From assembly GCA_046316615.1 (NCBI GenBank), contig JBKDAN010000057.1, positions 62,001 through 126,000 of the forward strand: 64,000 bases of DNA, read 5' to 3'. The translations under genes and the position numbers were made by a program. Numbering within the stretch: position 1 is the stretch's first letter; each line of letters starts with the position of its first letter. Source of the DNA: BJHL01 sp040378885 (GTDB lineage: Bacteria > Planctomycetota > Phycisphaerae > Phycisphaerales > UBA1924). Below the pieces are notes generated by a model. The model ran no database searches and was not told the origin of the DNA. It saw only the letters and a list, made by a program, of their open reading frames with translations. Shown one piece after another: positions 18,276 to 27,205 of the stretch.

Positions 18276-18347
18276 GTGCTATCAGAGCGGACACAACGCG
18301 ATATGTCCACTCGGAGTGTGTTTGGGTTGGCGCGACGACGAGAGTCG

Positions 18348-19346
18348 TCAGCCGCACACACCGCCAGCGAGCGTGTTGAAGAAATCGATCACGTCTTGAT
18401 CTTCCGGATACACGTCGTTGTTGTTGAAGTCGATGTCGCAGGGGTCTGCATATGGGCACGCGCCGCCTGCGAGTACCTGGAAGAAGTCAATGACATCCTG
18501 ATCCTCGGGGTAGACGTCGTTGCGATTGAAGTCGATGCTGTCGCACTCTGCGCCCGGGCTGCCCAGCAGCACGAACGCAATGTCTTGGGCCGCGTCAGTT
18601 GCACCTTCGGGCTTTCCGGTGTCGTTCACGGGTGTCCACGCACCGTCGGCGAAGAGCTTCGCGTTCCAGCCTGGCAGTGTGCGCGTGCCGCTGAGTGTGA
18701 CGGGCACCACAAACAGCGGCGGGTTGCCGCTCGAGTTGCTAAGTTGCCAATCAAGCCAGTAGGTTCCGGGTCCCAAAGTGAGGTTCACGTTCAGCGTCAC
18801 GGCGTACAGGCGCCGTGATGTATCGGGGGACATGATCGCTGGCCCAACAGTGGTTGTGAAGACGCGATACGCGTCCATCGCGGCAACACTGTTCAGTCGG
18901 TTGGTGCTGGTGTCACCAAACACTACGCTGCTGCCCGCTTCGCCTGGCACGTCGTTCCAGATGCGCAGTGTTGCACCGCTGACGGGGGTGCTCAGTGCGC
19001 CGGGCTGGTACGCAAAGAGTTGCATGCCGGCGAGGCGCCAGGTTTGTCCTGTTGGGACCGTGAAATCATCGGCCAGTCGCACCCCGCCGCTGGCGTCAGA
19101 TTGATCGGCGTGACAGGCGACACCCGCGAGCGAGTTTCCGAGCAACGCGCTGACGCTTGCAACCTCGCTCCATTGACTGCTGCCGGGGGCAGGCGTGTTG
19201 TTGCCGGTCTGATTGACGAGCGCCAGTGCGGGCGTGCCCGGGTTGGCAGATCCATTGCTGAACAGTTGTGCACGAGCGGACCCGCACGCAACTGCGAGTG
19301 CAATCGCCAGCCCGATGTGTTGAACGTGGCATGCTTGCTTCAGCAT
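18348..19346 (-). CDS. Secreted dockerin-like-tagged protein
   Basis: 332 residues. Signal peptide to about residue 26 (IALAVACGSARAQ). The mature region is a single beta-rich domain: VRLADDFTVPTGQTWRLAGMQLFAYQ, then SGATLRIWNDVPG and GPGTYWLDWQLSN, text commonly seen in choice-of-anchor/PEP-CTERM secreted proteins. Two C-terminal repeats follow (SIDFNRNDVYPEDQDVIDFF and DIDFNNNDVYPEDQDVIDFF), each ending LAGG. An AGGAG sits 8 bp upstream of ATG 19346. Its start overlaps the stop of the DUF1501 gene by 7 bp, so it is translated from the same mRNA and probably works with that pair. Confidence 0.75.
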   Translation of the reverse strand: MLKQACHVQHIGLAIALAVACGSARAQLFSNGSANPGTPALALVNQTGNNTPAPGSSQWSEVASVSALLGNSLAGVACHADQSDASGGVRLADDFTVPTGQTWRLAGMQLFAYQPGALSTPVSGATLRIWNDVPGEAGSSVVFGDTSTNRLNSVAAMDAYRVFTTTVGPAIMSPDTSRRLYAVTLNVNLTLGPGTYWLDWQLSNSSGNPPLFVVPVTLSGTRTLPGWNAKLFADGAWTPVNDTGKPEGATDAAQDIAFVLLGSPGAECDSIDFNRNDVYPEDQDVIDFFQVLAGGACPYADPCDIDFNNNDVYPEDQDVIDFFNTLAGGVCG

Positions 19347-20662
19347 GAAAACACTCCTCGCGATGTGGGCGTGAACTGTGGAAAGACCGTTGCAAGATTC
19401 AGGTTGCCCGCTCGCTGCGCCACGATCTCCGCGAGAATGTCTCGGTAATCGATCGTGACAGCGAGGTCGATGCCCTCAAACAGATTCTGCGGTGCAAGAC
19501 CGGGCCAGTTGGTCAGTACCCGTCCGCCATTGACGCATTGACCGACCACCATCATCATGCTGCCGTGTCCGTGGTCCGTGCCAAGACTGCCGTTTTCCTG
19601 CAGTCGCCGACCGAACTCCGACATCACAACGACAGTCACATTCGGGCCGCCGCCCGCGACCACGTCGCGGTAGAACGCGCCAATGCTATTGGCAAGGTTG
19701 CTCATCAGGTTGGCCATGCTCCCGGTGACCGGACCTTGATTTTCGTGTGTGTCCCAACCACCGACATCGACCGCAATCGCTTCCACACCAACCTGTGCTC
19801 GAACAAGTGCAGCCGCTGACTTGAGCTGCGTGCCCAGCGTGGATGTCGGATACACAGCGCCGTTGGCGGGTGCGTATCCCGAGAAGTTGATCAGGTCGAG
19901 CATCGAAATCGTTTGCAGCGTCGCGCTCGCAGTCGCCTTCAGCGGATCCTCGGTCAATCCGTACATGTCATTGATCGCGCTCCGTCGGGCCGTCAGTGTG
20001 CTGGAGCTTCCCTGAATCCCGAAGGTGTCAAGATTGCTGATTGGCAGCGAACTCGGAGCGCCGACAAGCTGCTGCGGCATGCCGCTGCTGATTGCCACAC
20101 CTCGCAGAACACTGCCTGGCAGCATGACATCCACACTTGCCAGGTGCCGACCAAGCCAGCCCGTTCCCAGTGAAGGATCGCGCGGCTTGCCGACTTCCAT
20201 GAAGCGCTGAGCTTCAAAATGGCTGCGACTGGGATCCGTACTGCCGCATGCGTGCACGAAAAGCAGCTTGCCATCGAGATACGCCTGATGCAGCCCCATC
20301 ATGGCGGGAGGGATGCCGAAGCGAGAGTCCAGCGCTGTCAGCCGGTTGGGATCACTGGTGTCGGGCCGTGCCAGTGCAAGGGTTGGACGGCGCGTGTAGT
20401 AGTCATTCTCGAAGTACGGCGCGCACATCGACATGGCATCGGCGGCACCGCGAAGATAGATCGACACGATCACATCGCGCATGCCGCCCCGGTGCGACTG
20501 CGCGTACGCCACGCGCGGAACCCACTGGTGCGCCGCTAGAAACGCCACGAGCCCGGTCGATGCCTGCACGAACGATCGCCGCGACAACTGCTGATACTCC
20601 CGGCAGCCGTTCGCGCCGCAGGCGCTCGAATTCATGTTGTCATTGTCGTTCGACATGTTCAT
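19340..20662 (-). CDS. DUF1501 family Tat-exported protein
   Basis: 440 residues. The N-terminus has a twin-arginine signal, SRRSFVQASTGLVAFLAA, followed by WVPRVAYAQ. The body has the alkaline-phosphatase/sulfatase-superfamily traits of DUF1501: DVIVSIYLRGAADAMSMCAPYFEN, LFVHACGSTDPSRSHFEAQRFME, VGVEAIAVDVGGWDTHENQG, NVTVVVMSEFGRRLQENGSLGTDHGHGSMMMVVG. The His/Asp clusters fit a metal site. DUF1501 genes are almost always paired with DUF1800 genes; that pairing holds here, with DUF1800 100 bp upstream on the same strand. Function is unknown; it is probably extracytoplasmic. Confidence 0.92.
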   Translation of the reverse strand: MNMSNDNDNMNSSACGANGCREYQQLSRRSFVQASTGLVAFLAAHQWVPRVAYAQSHRGGMRDVIVSIYLRGAADAMSMCAPYFENDYYTRRPTLALARPDTSDPNRLTALDSRFGIPPAMMGLHQAYLDGKLLFVHACGSTDPSRSHFEAQRFMEVGKPRDPSLGTGWLGRHLASVDVMLPGSVLRGVAISSGMPQQLVGAPSSLPISNLDTFGIQGSSSTLTARRSAINDMYGLTEDPLKATASATLQTISMLDLINFSGYAPANGAVYPTSTLGTQLKSAAALVRAQVGVEAIAVDVGGWDTHENQGPVTGSMANLMSNLANSIGAFYRDVVAGGGPNVTVVVMSEFGRRLQENGSLGTDHGHGSMMMVVGQCVNGGRVLTNWPGLAPQNLFEGIDLAVTIDYRDILAEIVAQRAGNLNLATVFPQFTPTSRGVFSC

Positions 20663-20762
20663 ACTCCGCGACGCAAGGAAGGTCCAGGTCCAAGATTCTC
20701 ATCAGTCGCTCGCGGCTTTGGTTGCCGCGGCGCAAGAGCCGCCCGAACTCCACCCGTGTGAC

Positions 20763-22283
20763 TCAGTACCACTGATAACTCGGTGAACTCAGCGCCAAAC
20801 CGATAGCTTCGCGCCGCCGCGTGACGGTGGGGGGGCTGGGAAGCATGAACTGACGAACGCGAGCTCGATCATCGCTATCCATGCGTCCACCGAAAAAGCG
20901 ATCATCAATGCGGGCGATCATCTCATCAGCCGTCACCGCGCCAGCGAAGAACGCTGCGTCATCCACCGTGACGCCGGCGATACTGCCGGCAGTGCCGTTC
21001 ATGAGCGACGCGCCGAAGTTCCAGCGTGAGATCAGATTGCCAGACCAGTGATTCAGCTTGTCCGGGTACCCGTCAGGTGTGAGCCAACTGAAGGGCAGAT
21101 GCCCGGCCTCAGTGAGGCGGCTTCGCAGCGAAGAGGTGCTTGTGATAGCGGCGTTGGTCTGCCGCAGAGAAGCAGCGAACATGTGAAACGGGCGTTTCAT
21201 CTTGGGCGTGGCGGCAGCCACATGTTCGGGCTTCAACACCACACGCAGCATCGCCTTGATATCGCCGCCCGTGGACGTGTAGGTTGCAGCGACCTGATCA
21301 ATGATGCTGCGGGCAACCTCGTATCCCAGAAAATGTCGGCACATCTTGGTCGCGATGTACCGCGCGGTGCTGGGGTGATTGATGAGCAGATTCAGCACCG
21401 TGACGCCATCCTGCTGACCGCCATTGGCTGGAATCGGCGTGCCCAGTACGTTCTTTGCGGTCTGGTTGTGATTGGTGTTGTCGTAGCGAAACGTCCCCGC
21501 CAGCGCGCCTGTGCTCGAACCTCTCCAGATTGTCCAGCCGGTCAGGCAGAGTGCAACCTGCTGCACGTCGGTCTGCGTGTACCCGCCATCCACCCCCAGG
21601 GTGTGCAGTTCCATCAGTTCGCGGGCGTAGTTTTCATTCGGGTTGGCTGCAGTGCTCACGTCATTGTTGAGGTAGTACAGCATCGCCGGGCTGCGAGCGC
21701 TCGCATTCAGCAGAGTTGGAAATGTCCCCAGTGCGTTGGGGCGTATCACATCGCGATCATCAGCTGTCTTGTAGTACTGAACCGTTGCGATCTCGATGTT
21801 GAAGTGGTCAGTCCACAGTTCAACCATGCGCTCGAACAACTGCCGCTTGCTGAAGACGGCGCGAAGCAGCGTCGCCTCCGTCAGTTCGTTACGCACGAAA
21901 CTGAAAGTCTGCAGCAGCAGTTGCGGATACGTCATCGTGAGTGTGGTCAGTGGCGCCAGCCGTGCGCTCAGCGCGCTGTCGTCGATTGCGAGGTGATTGA
22001 GGTGATACTCGAGGTATCCGCTGTACCCCAGTTGCCGCGCGAGCGTAAGTTCCTCAGGCGTTGCACCAAAGGTGATGCGATCGACCAGTTTCTCCAGGAG
22101 TGAACTGGGATCAACGTCGCCCTTGACGCGTACCGGTTGCGCGCTCGCGCTCTTCATGGCCGCAGCCAACGCCGTCGCCCCCGACGCGAGCGCGAGCAGT
22201 CCTCGCCGGCTCTTTGCGATGCGAGGCTGGTGCAGTGTTTCTTGGGTCTGAGTTGCGCCTGTCGCTTCCATGTCGCTCATCAT
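20763..22283 (-). CDS. DUF1800 family Tat-exported protein
   Basis: 506 residues beginning with a Tat-like leader (SRRGLLALASGATALAAAM, ending near SAQ). Family signatures: LVDRITFGATPEELTLARQLGYSGYLEYHLN, RMVELWTDHFNI, PNENYARELMELHTLGVDGGYTQTDVQQVALCLTGW and MCRHFLGYEV. AGGAG lies upstream of the start. It is the first gene of a three-gene unit (DUF1800, DUF1501, dockerin-like secreted protein). The biochemical role of the pair is not known; association with extracellular polysaccharide or envelope functions has been proposed for such pairs, but nothing in this sequence proves it. Confidence 0.92.
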   Translation of the reverse strand: MMSDMEATGATQTQETLHQPRIAKSRRGLLALASGATALAAAMKSASAQPVRVKGDVDPSSLLEKLVDRITFGATPEELTLARQLGYSGYLEYHLNHLAIDDSALSARLAPLTTLTMTYPQLLLQTFSFVRNELTEATLLRAVFSKRQLFERMVELWTDHFNIEIATVQYYKTADDRDVIRPNALGTFPTLLNASARSPAMLYYLNNDVSTAANPNENYARELMELHTLGVDGGYTQTDVQQVALCLTGWTIWRGSSTGALAGTFRYDNTNHNQTAKNVLGTPIPANGGQQDGVTVLNLLINHPSTARYIATKMCRHFLGYEVARSIIDQVAATYTSTGGDIKAMLRVVLKPEHVAAATPKMKRPFHMFAASLRQTNAAITSTSSLRSRLTEAGHLPFSWLTPDGYPDKLNHWSGNLISRWNFGASLMNGTAGSIAGVTVDDAAFFAGAVTADEMIARIDDRFFGGRMDSDDRARVRQFMLPSPPTVTRRREAIGLALSSPSYQWY

Positions 22284-22600
22284 CTTGACGACTCCTCGTG
22301 CGAACTCTCAATGCTTGCCAGCCCGCGGCAGCGTGACCCTTCCATTGTGCTGCAAGCCGCTCCAGCGCATCGCCATGGGCGACTTGCGGTACAAACGAGC
22401 TCCGGGCGATCCTGGCCTATCGGCGTTTTCAGTAGCATGCGCTGCACCGCGTCCATCGTCGGACGCTTCGACCGACGAGCCCCTCTCAGGCCCGTCTAGT
22501 CGCCGTCTACGTCCGAGTATGACGCCAAACGCTCACTCATGCAAGAGTATTTCATCAACATTGCGAAAATCTTGCGGCGTGCACCATTTCCAGGGTTCGG
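22284..22600. other. Intergenic region without a recognisable gene
   Basis: 317 bp between two minus-strand genes. It should contain the promoter of the DUF1800 unit; I see an AGGAG ribosome-binding site next to that start, but no clear promoter, terminator or RNA gene. Confidence 0.5.
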
Positions 22601-23362
22601 TCACACAGGTTTTGGTCGCCGACGCCGTAGCGGCAGCAACATGCCGCTCAACGCCAGGGCAGTTCCCGGTGCCGGAATGACATATGTGACCTCCAGCGTC
22701 GGTCGGAGCGTCGCGTCAGTGTTCTCACGTGTCGCGAAGCGTTTGGCGCTGCCTGTAATGCTCTCGGCTCCGAGTACGAACCAGCCGTAGTTGCCGCTTG
22801 CATCGTTCAGCCACCCCTGAACATCGCTGATCATGCCTGCCGAGGTCCAGGTATATTGCCCATTACCAGATACGGCGGTCGTCGCGCTTGCAGCGGCATC
22901 AAAATCACCGCCTGTCGAGGTCCACGCCGTCGCGTCTGAAAAACGGTGGAGCCACGTTGCATCACCAGGTTGGGCCGGCGCACCACGACCACCCTCACCG
23001 AGCGCGTTCGACGCGCCCTCGCCCCAAGACACGAGCGAACGGTGGAGCGACACTTCTTCCGCCAGCGAGATCGATCGGGTGCATGTCAGCGTGAGGGTCA
23101 CACCGGTAATCGTCGATCCAGCGGGAATCGCGGAGAAGTCAAAACGCAGCAGCCCGCGACGCAGTTCCTCGAGCGCGGTTCTACCCGCGAAGAAACTCTC
23201 GCCTTGTCCATTGCTCACCAGGCCATTGATGTCCTCGTAAAGTGTGTTGTCCGCGCTCGCCTGCAGCAGCACGCTGCCCGCTTGCGCCGGTAGCGTGCAG
23301 CACAGAACGCACCCGGCGCCGGCTGCCAGCGTCATCGTCATTCGCGGTATCAGGCTCTTCAT
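22601..23362 (-). CDS. Secreted DNRLRE-domain protein with PEP-CTERM-like tail
   Basis: 253 residues. Signal peptide up to about residue 28 (LPAQAGS). The body matches DNRLRE-type beta domains: SVLLQASADNTLYEDINGLVSNGQGESFFAGR, RRGLLRFDFSAIPAGSTITGVTLTL, VSLHRSLVSWGEGASN and NYGWFVLGAE. The C-terminus is VIPAPGTALALSGMLLPLRRRR, a variant of the planctomycete VPAPG...RRRR sorting tail: Pro-containing motif, short hydrophobic helix, Arg cluster. Export and then anchoring or processing at the membrane are inferred. Confidence 0.8.
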   Translation of the reverse strand: MKSLIPRMTMTLAAGAGCVLCCTLPAQAGSVLLQASADNTLYEDINGLVSNGQGESFFAGRTALEELRRGLLRFDFSAIPAGSTITGVTLTLTCTRSISLAEEVSLHRSLVSWGEGASNALGEGGRGAPAQPGDATWLHRFSDATAWTSTGGDFDAAASATTAVSGNGQYTWTSAGMISDVQGWLNDASGNYGWFVLGAESITGSAKRFATRENTDATLRPTLEVTYVIPAPGTALALSGMLLPLRRRRPKPV

Positions 23363-23492
23363 GCGGTGCTTCCTGTCGCCCTCGGCCGTTTGGCGTCTGC
23401 GGCCTTCACAAGCCCTCGCTCAACGTTCGTACTCCAAGGGTATTGCGTTGCATCCTTCCGTCACCTTCGTCTGATCGCGGCATCCATAACTC

Positions 23493-23696
23493 ATGCCCTA
23501 CGTCAATGTCAAGATCACAAACGACGGTGTCACTCGCGAGCAAAAGGCCCAAATCGTCGCCGAAATCACCTCGACGCTACAGCGAGTGCTCAACAAACGG
23601 CCAGAGCACACTCACATCGTCATCGATGAAGTCGAAACCGACAACTGGGGGTACTCCGGCATGCTCACTTCCGAGTATCGTCGGCAGAAGTCGTGA
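23493..23696 (+). CDS. 4-oxalocrotonate tautomerase-family enzyme
   Basis: A 67-residue small tautomerase. Met1 is followed by Pro, the catalytic N-terminal proline of the family after Met removal: MPYVNVKITNDGVTREQKAQ. The beta-alpha-beta pattern and TSTLQRVLNKRPEHTHIVIDEVETDNWGYSG match 4-OT-like proteins, normally hexamers catalysing keto-enol tautomerisation. The usual Arg11 position is not obvious here, so the natural substrate may differ from 4-oxalocrotonate. It stands alone and is convergent with a tiny membrane-protein gene. Confidence 0.88.
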   Translation: MPYVNVKITNDGVTREQKAQIVAEITSTLQRVLNKRPEHTHIVIDEVETDNWGYSGMLTSEYRRQKS

Positions 23697-23699
23697 GCT

Positions 23700-23873
23700 T
23701 TATCGGTGCTGCAGCCAGACAGGAATCAGCGCGCACACGACCGCCACCAGCGCCGCGATGCCCGCGAAGGGTGCGAGCACGATTTTGTCGGTAAGCACGA
23801 ACAACGCGACGATCCCCGCAACGCATGCCGCGCCGACCGGAACAAGCACCGTCAATAGCCGTTTTCGTTTCAC
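23700..23873 (-). CDS. 57-residue membrane protein translationally coupled to the M48 protease
   Basis: A short gene starting at GTG 23873, whose GTGA overlaps the TGA stop of the upstream M48 protease, the classic coupling arrangement. The product starts MKRKRLLTVLVPVGAACVAG, continues through two hydrophobic segments separated by LTDKIVLAPF, and ends VWLQHR. No family recognised. The basic N-terminus followed by two hydrophobic stretches and the precise overlap support a real gene. It may assist or localise the protease. Confidence 0.6.
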   Translation of the reverse strand: MKRKRLLTVLVPVGAACVAGIVALFVLTDKIVLAPFAGIAALVAVVCALIPVWLQHR

Positions 23874-24718
23874 GGCGTCATTCCCGCGGGTATGCCCTGC
23901 GGAAACATCATCCGCAAGCGTTCCTCAATCTTCGAGATGCGATTCCCAGGATCCGGATGTGAACTGGACCACTCAGGTCGGGATGCTCCGCCGCTTGCTT
24001 CGCGCAGAATCTCCATGACGCGGATCAACGCGCGCGGGTCATAATTCGCGTCCGCCATGAACTGCAGGCCCAGTGCGTCAGCCTCCAATTCATCGGCGCG
24101 ACCATACTTGAGCATCATCATGTTGCCCACCGCGCCCGCGATCTGCGTCGCTCCACGCTGCCCCATCACATCGCTGCCCGCCACGCCCGCCGCACCGACA
24201 AGCCCACGCGTCAGTTCCGCCTTCGCCATTTGGGCGGCGCTGTGCCGTCCAAGCACATGGCCGATTTCATGCCCGAGCACGCCCGCCAGTTGCCCTTCTG
24301 TCTCAAGTCGATTGAACAGCGCCGCAGTGATGAAGATCTGTCCGCCCGGCAGCGCGAATGCGTTGACGGTCTGCGCATCGGCCAGCAAGTGGAAGTCAAA
24401 CGGATAGTCGGGATACTCCTCAGGCATGGCCGCGAGCAGTTTCGCGCCCACTGCATCCACCAGTGCCTGCGCCCCTGCGTCGCGTACCTCATTCCCGAAC
24501 TGAGCGGCCATCTGCGGCGCCATCTGTTGCCCCAGATAGATCTCCTGTTCGGTCGTCAGCGCAATCGCCTGCGTTCGACCCGTCACCGAGTTCATCTGCT
24601 GACGGCTGCAGTACGTCACGACGCTGATCAACGCGATGATGATCGCAATGAACAGCCGAGGAGGAACGCGCAGGCCGACAGCATTGTCACGAGACGCTGT
24701 ATGTCGATAGATCGCCAT
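23870..24718 (-). CDS. M48 family zinc metalloprotease (membrane-anchored)
   Basis: 282 residues from ATG 24718 (a TTG one codon upstream also opens the frame). One N-terminal membrane segment, RLFIAIIIALISVVTYC, precedes the protease domain: YLGQQMAPQMAAQFG, VNAFALPGGQIFITAALFNRLETEGQLAGVLGHEIGHV with the HEIGH zinc motif, and a third ligand region ELEADALGLQFM. This is the BepA/LoiP-like envelope quality-control group, which degrades or refolds misassembled envelope proteins. The C-terminal SSSHPDPGNRISKIEERL is also typical. The downstream 57-residue membrane gene overlaps its stop. Confidence 0.9.
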   Translation of the reverse strand: MAIYRHTASRDNAVGLRVPPRLFIAIIIALISVVTYCSRQQMNSVTGRTQAIALTTEQEIYLGQQMAPQMAAQFGNEVRDAGAQALVDAVGAKLLAAMPEEYPDYPFDFHLLADAQTVNAFALPGGQIFITAALFNRLETEGQLAGVLGHEIGHVLGRHSAAQMAKAELTRGLVGAAGVAGSDVMGQRGATQIAGAVGNMMMLKYGRADELEADALGLQFMADANYDPRALIRVMEILREASGGASRPEWSSSHPDPGNRISKIEERLRMMFPQGIPAGMTP

Positions 24719-24739
24719 CAATTGAAGATAGCCCGTTTG

Positions 24740-25421
24740 TCAAGACGGGCTTGCGAGCACATACATAGCACAGTCGTGGACTGTCGTTTGGCGCCTTCGG
24801 CGGCCGGCGAGCGTTGCGCCCAGCCCCAGCATCCCAGTCGCTGGAACGGGCAGACAAAACACCACGTACGACGGGATATCCCGAGCCGTCTCCCACGTTC
24901 CGGTCCGATCACTGCCCCTTCGCGCCTCTCGTCATGCCGGGAATCCCGTCCCAACGTGCAATGCCGTTCGCCCCGACGATCTGCGGAGCTCCAAAGCCGC
25001 TGTTGGCCAGCGCGAAGCTGACGAGCCCAGTCACTTCTGCCGCCGTGGGATGGGGCGAACCATCAGCACGCCCTGTGCCAGTGTCTTACACGCGCCAGTT
25101 CGCATTGCGAGTGCTGCAATCAACCTCGCCAATGCTCACGTTGCCCAGCAGGCCTCGAGTGGTTGAGTCGTCGCTCCATGCCGCGACGTAAAGGGCGGGT
25201 GTCGCCGTGAAACTCCAATGCTCGGGCAGCGACCAGTTGAACTGCCCCGGGTTGCCGTCGCGACCCAGCTCGTTGCCACCGATATACGTGAGCACGCCAC
25301 CGTTGTCGGCGTAGATTGCGTAGTGGTTGTCGGCTGTCGTCGTCACTTCGATGACTTCAGCCTGCGCCGCTCCCGTACTGGCCGCCATCGCGGCCAACAA
25401 AACCACTCCAGCGCGTGGCAT
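24740..25421 (-). pseudogene. Decayed paralogue of the adjacent PEP-CTERM-like secreted protein
   Basis: From ATG 25421 the frame reads a signal peptide and a domain very close to the intact gene at 25604-26263 (shared TADNHYAIYADNGGV, YIGGNELGR, GQFNWSLPE, SFTAT). A TAA at 25086-25088 interrupts it right after NANWRV, where the intact copy continues with VFRTG. Homology resumes in frame after the stop (PTAAEVT, GIPG), reaches another stop at 24909-24911, and then continues in a different frame with SYVVFCLPVPATGMLGLGA and RRRR, matching the intact tail YLVFCIPVPTPGALAL...RRRR. One nonsense change plus a frameshift explain this. The first 111 residues could still be made but would lack the anchor. 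Confidence 0.75.
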
Positions 25422-25603
25422 GTCGTGCGTCTTCTCAGCGTCGAGACACGCCGCCGCACGGGCGAACGCATCCCCACTCTGCTCATGAAACAGAACACCG
25501 ACTTGCATGCGCAAGGAACAGGGTGGATATGTCAAATATCCACCCTAAGTGAAGACGTTGTAAATGTTTGCGGCGTTGTGGGCCGTGTTGGGTCGGTCTC
25601 GCA

Positions 25604-26263
25604 TCAACGACGCCGACGAATCGTCAGCAGTCCGCCCACCGCCATCAGAGCCAGTGCGCCAGGCGTGGGCACCGGAATGCAGAAAACGAGGTACTCACCC
25701 ACGTCAACGCCGCCGATGAGCGGATCCGTGTCGCCCGGTTGTGATGCCCACATCCAGCGAGCGTTGTTCGTGCTCACGCCGGGAATCACGCCCCACGGCT
25801 GAATGCCATTCAAGCCGCCAACGTGAGGAACTTCCCACAGGTTGCTCGCGTTTGCGATGCCCAACTGCGTGGTGACTTCCGCCGCCGTCGGGTAATTGAC
25901 ATCGTCATCGCGATCCAGACCAGTGCGGAACACGCGCCACGCAGCGTTGCCCGTGCTGAAGTCCTGACCATCAATGGTCAGGTCACCCAGCAGGCCCTGC
26001 GCGAATGCATCATCGCTCCACGCGGCGATATAAATGGCCGTCGTCGCCGTGAAGGACATCGTCTCCGGAAGTGACCAGTTGAAGTTGCCCGGATCCCCGA
26101 GCCGACCGAGTTCATTGCCACCGATGAACGTAATGACCCCGCCGTTATCGGCGTAGATCGCATAGTGGTTATCAGCAGTCATCGTGGTCTGCACAAGTGC
26201 AGCCTGCGCAACCCCGGACAAAGCCGCGATCGCAACCGCGGCGGCGGACATCTGAACAAGCAT
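25604..26263 (-). CDS. Secreted PEP-CTERM-like protein
   Basis: 219 residues from ATG 26263; AGGAG sits 8 bp upstream, and a GTG three codons earlier falls inside that site and is less likely. Signal peptide MLVQMSAAAVAIAALSGVAQA. The domain begins VQTTMTADNHYAIYADNGGVITFIGGNELG and continues with FNWSLPETMSFTATTAIYIAAWSDD, a beta-rich fold I do not recognise by name. It ends CIPVPTPGALALMAVGGLLTIRRRR, a PEP-CTERM-like sorting tail. A damaged tandem copy lies just downstream. Confidence 0.78.
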   Translation of the reverse strand: MLVQMSAAAVAIAALSGVAQAALVQTTMTADNHYAIYADNGGVITFIGGNELGRLGDPGNFNWSLPETMSFTATTAIYIAAWSDDAFAQGLLGDLTIDGQDFSTGNAAWRVFRTGLDRDDDVNYPTAAEVTTQLGIANASNLWEVPHVGGLNGIQPWGVIPGVSTNNARWMWASQPGDTDPLIGGVDVGEYLVFCIPVPTPGALALMAVGGLLTIRRRR

Positions 26264-26561
26264 GTCTCTCACTCCTGAACCGCTTCAAGTTCCACGCACG
26301 TAGAAACCCTCGGCGGCTCTCTCCTCGACGCGGAATATACCGGTTCAGTTGAGAAACCGACGCAAAATTGTCCACGTTTTGCTGGACGAAAGCGCCACTG
26401 CTCACCGCTTCGAAAATTACGGGACGACCTGCGGCATTACCGGTGCACGCAACGTCCGATTTCGACTCACACGCTCCGACGACCTACCATCGGCCCCCAC
26501 GCGACGCGCATGCTGACACGAAGCCGTGCGGCACACGCATTCATACAAGGAATCACGAACC

Positions 26562-27032
26562 ATGGAAACCACACTCATCATCCTCAAGCCCGACGCCGTT
26601 CAACGCGGTCTGATGGGCCAGATCATCACCCGTTTCGAGCAGAAGGGCCTGCAGGTCGTCGGCTGTAAGCTGATGCAGATCAGCCAGGAACTCGCCGCGA
26701 CCCACTACGCCGCTCACAAGGAGCGTCCCTTCTACCCCGGTCTTGTGAAGTTCATGACTTCCAGCCCCGTGCTGGTCCTTGCCATCCGCGGCAACGGCGC
26801 CATCACCATCGCCCGCAACATGATGGGCGCCACCTTCGGCAGCAAGGCCAACCCCGGCACCATCCGCGGCGACTTTGGCGTCAGCAACAGCTTCAACCTC
26901 ATTCACGGCTCCGACAGCCCCGAAGCCGCCGAACGCGAACTGGGCCTCTTCTTCAAGGCTGGCGAAGTCCTTAACTGGTCGCGCAACGGCGACGCGTGGA
27001 TCTACGACATGGCTGGCGGCAAGCCCGAGTGA
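26562..27032 (+). CDS. ndk: Nucleoside diphosphate kinase
   Basis: 156 residues. Transfers the gamma-phosphate between nucleoside triphosphates and diphosphates through a phosphohistidine. TLIILKPDAVQRGL (Lys9), RPFYPGLVKFM, RNMMGATF, PGTIRGDFG and the active-site NLIHGSDS (His115) are all intact. ATG 26562 gives the canonical METTLIILKPD start; the frame is open 12 codons further up without similarity. It is followed by an excellent terminator, so it is transcribed alone. Confidence 0.98.
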   Translation: METTLIILKPDAVQRGLMGQIITRFEQKGLQVVGCKLMQISQELAATHYAAHKERPFYPGLVKFMTSSPVLVLAIRGNGAITIARNMMGATFGSKANPGTIRGDFGVSNSFNLIHGSDSPEAAERELGLFFKAGEVLNWSRNGDAWIYDMAGGKPE

Positions 27033-27101
27033 TCTGATCCGACAGATGCATCCCGTCACACGCGATGCATATCGGGGTGAATCCACGGTGAGAGCGCACA
27101 C

Positions 27102-27131
27102 AAACACCGACGCACAAGCGTCGGTGTTTTT
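27102..27131 (+). terminator. Rho-independent terminator after ndk
   Basis: A perfect 12-bp stem AAACACCGACGC/GCGTCGGTGTTT with loop ACAA followed by T residues. Confidence 0.92.
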
Positions 27132-27205
27132 CGTTTGGCTGTCTTCTGAGCGCCTGCGACCCGCATCGGCTCAAGCGTTCCGCTCCCTCGCGCGTACGCT
27201 GCCTC

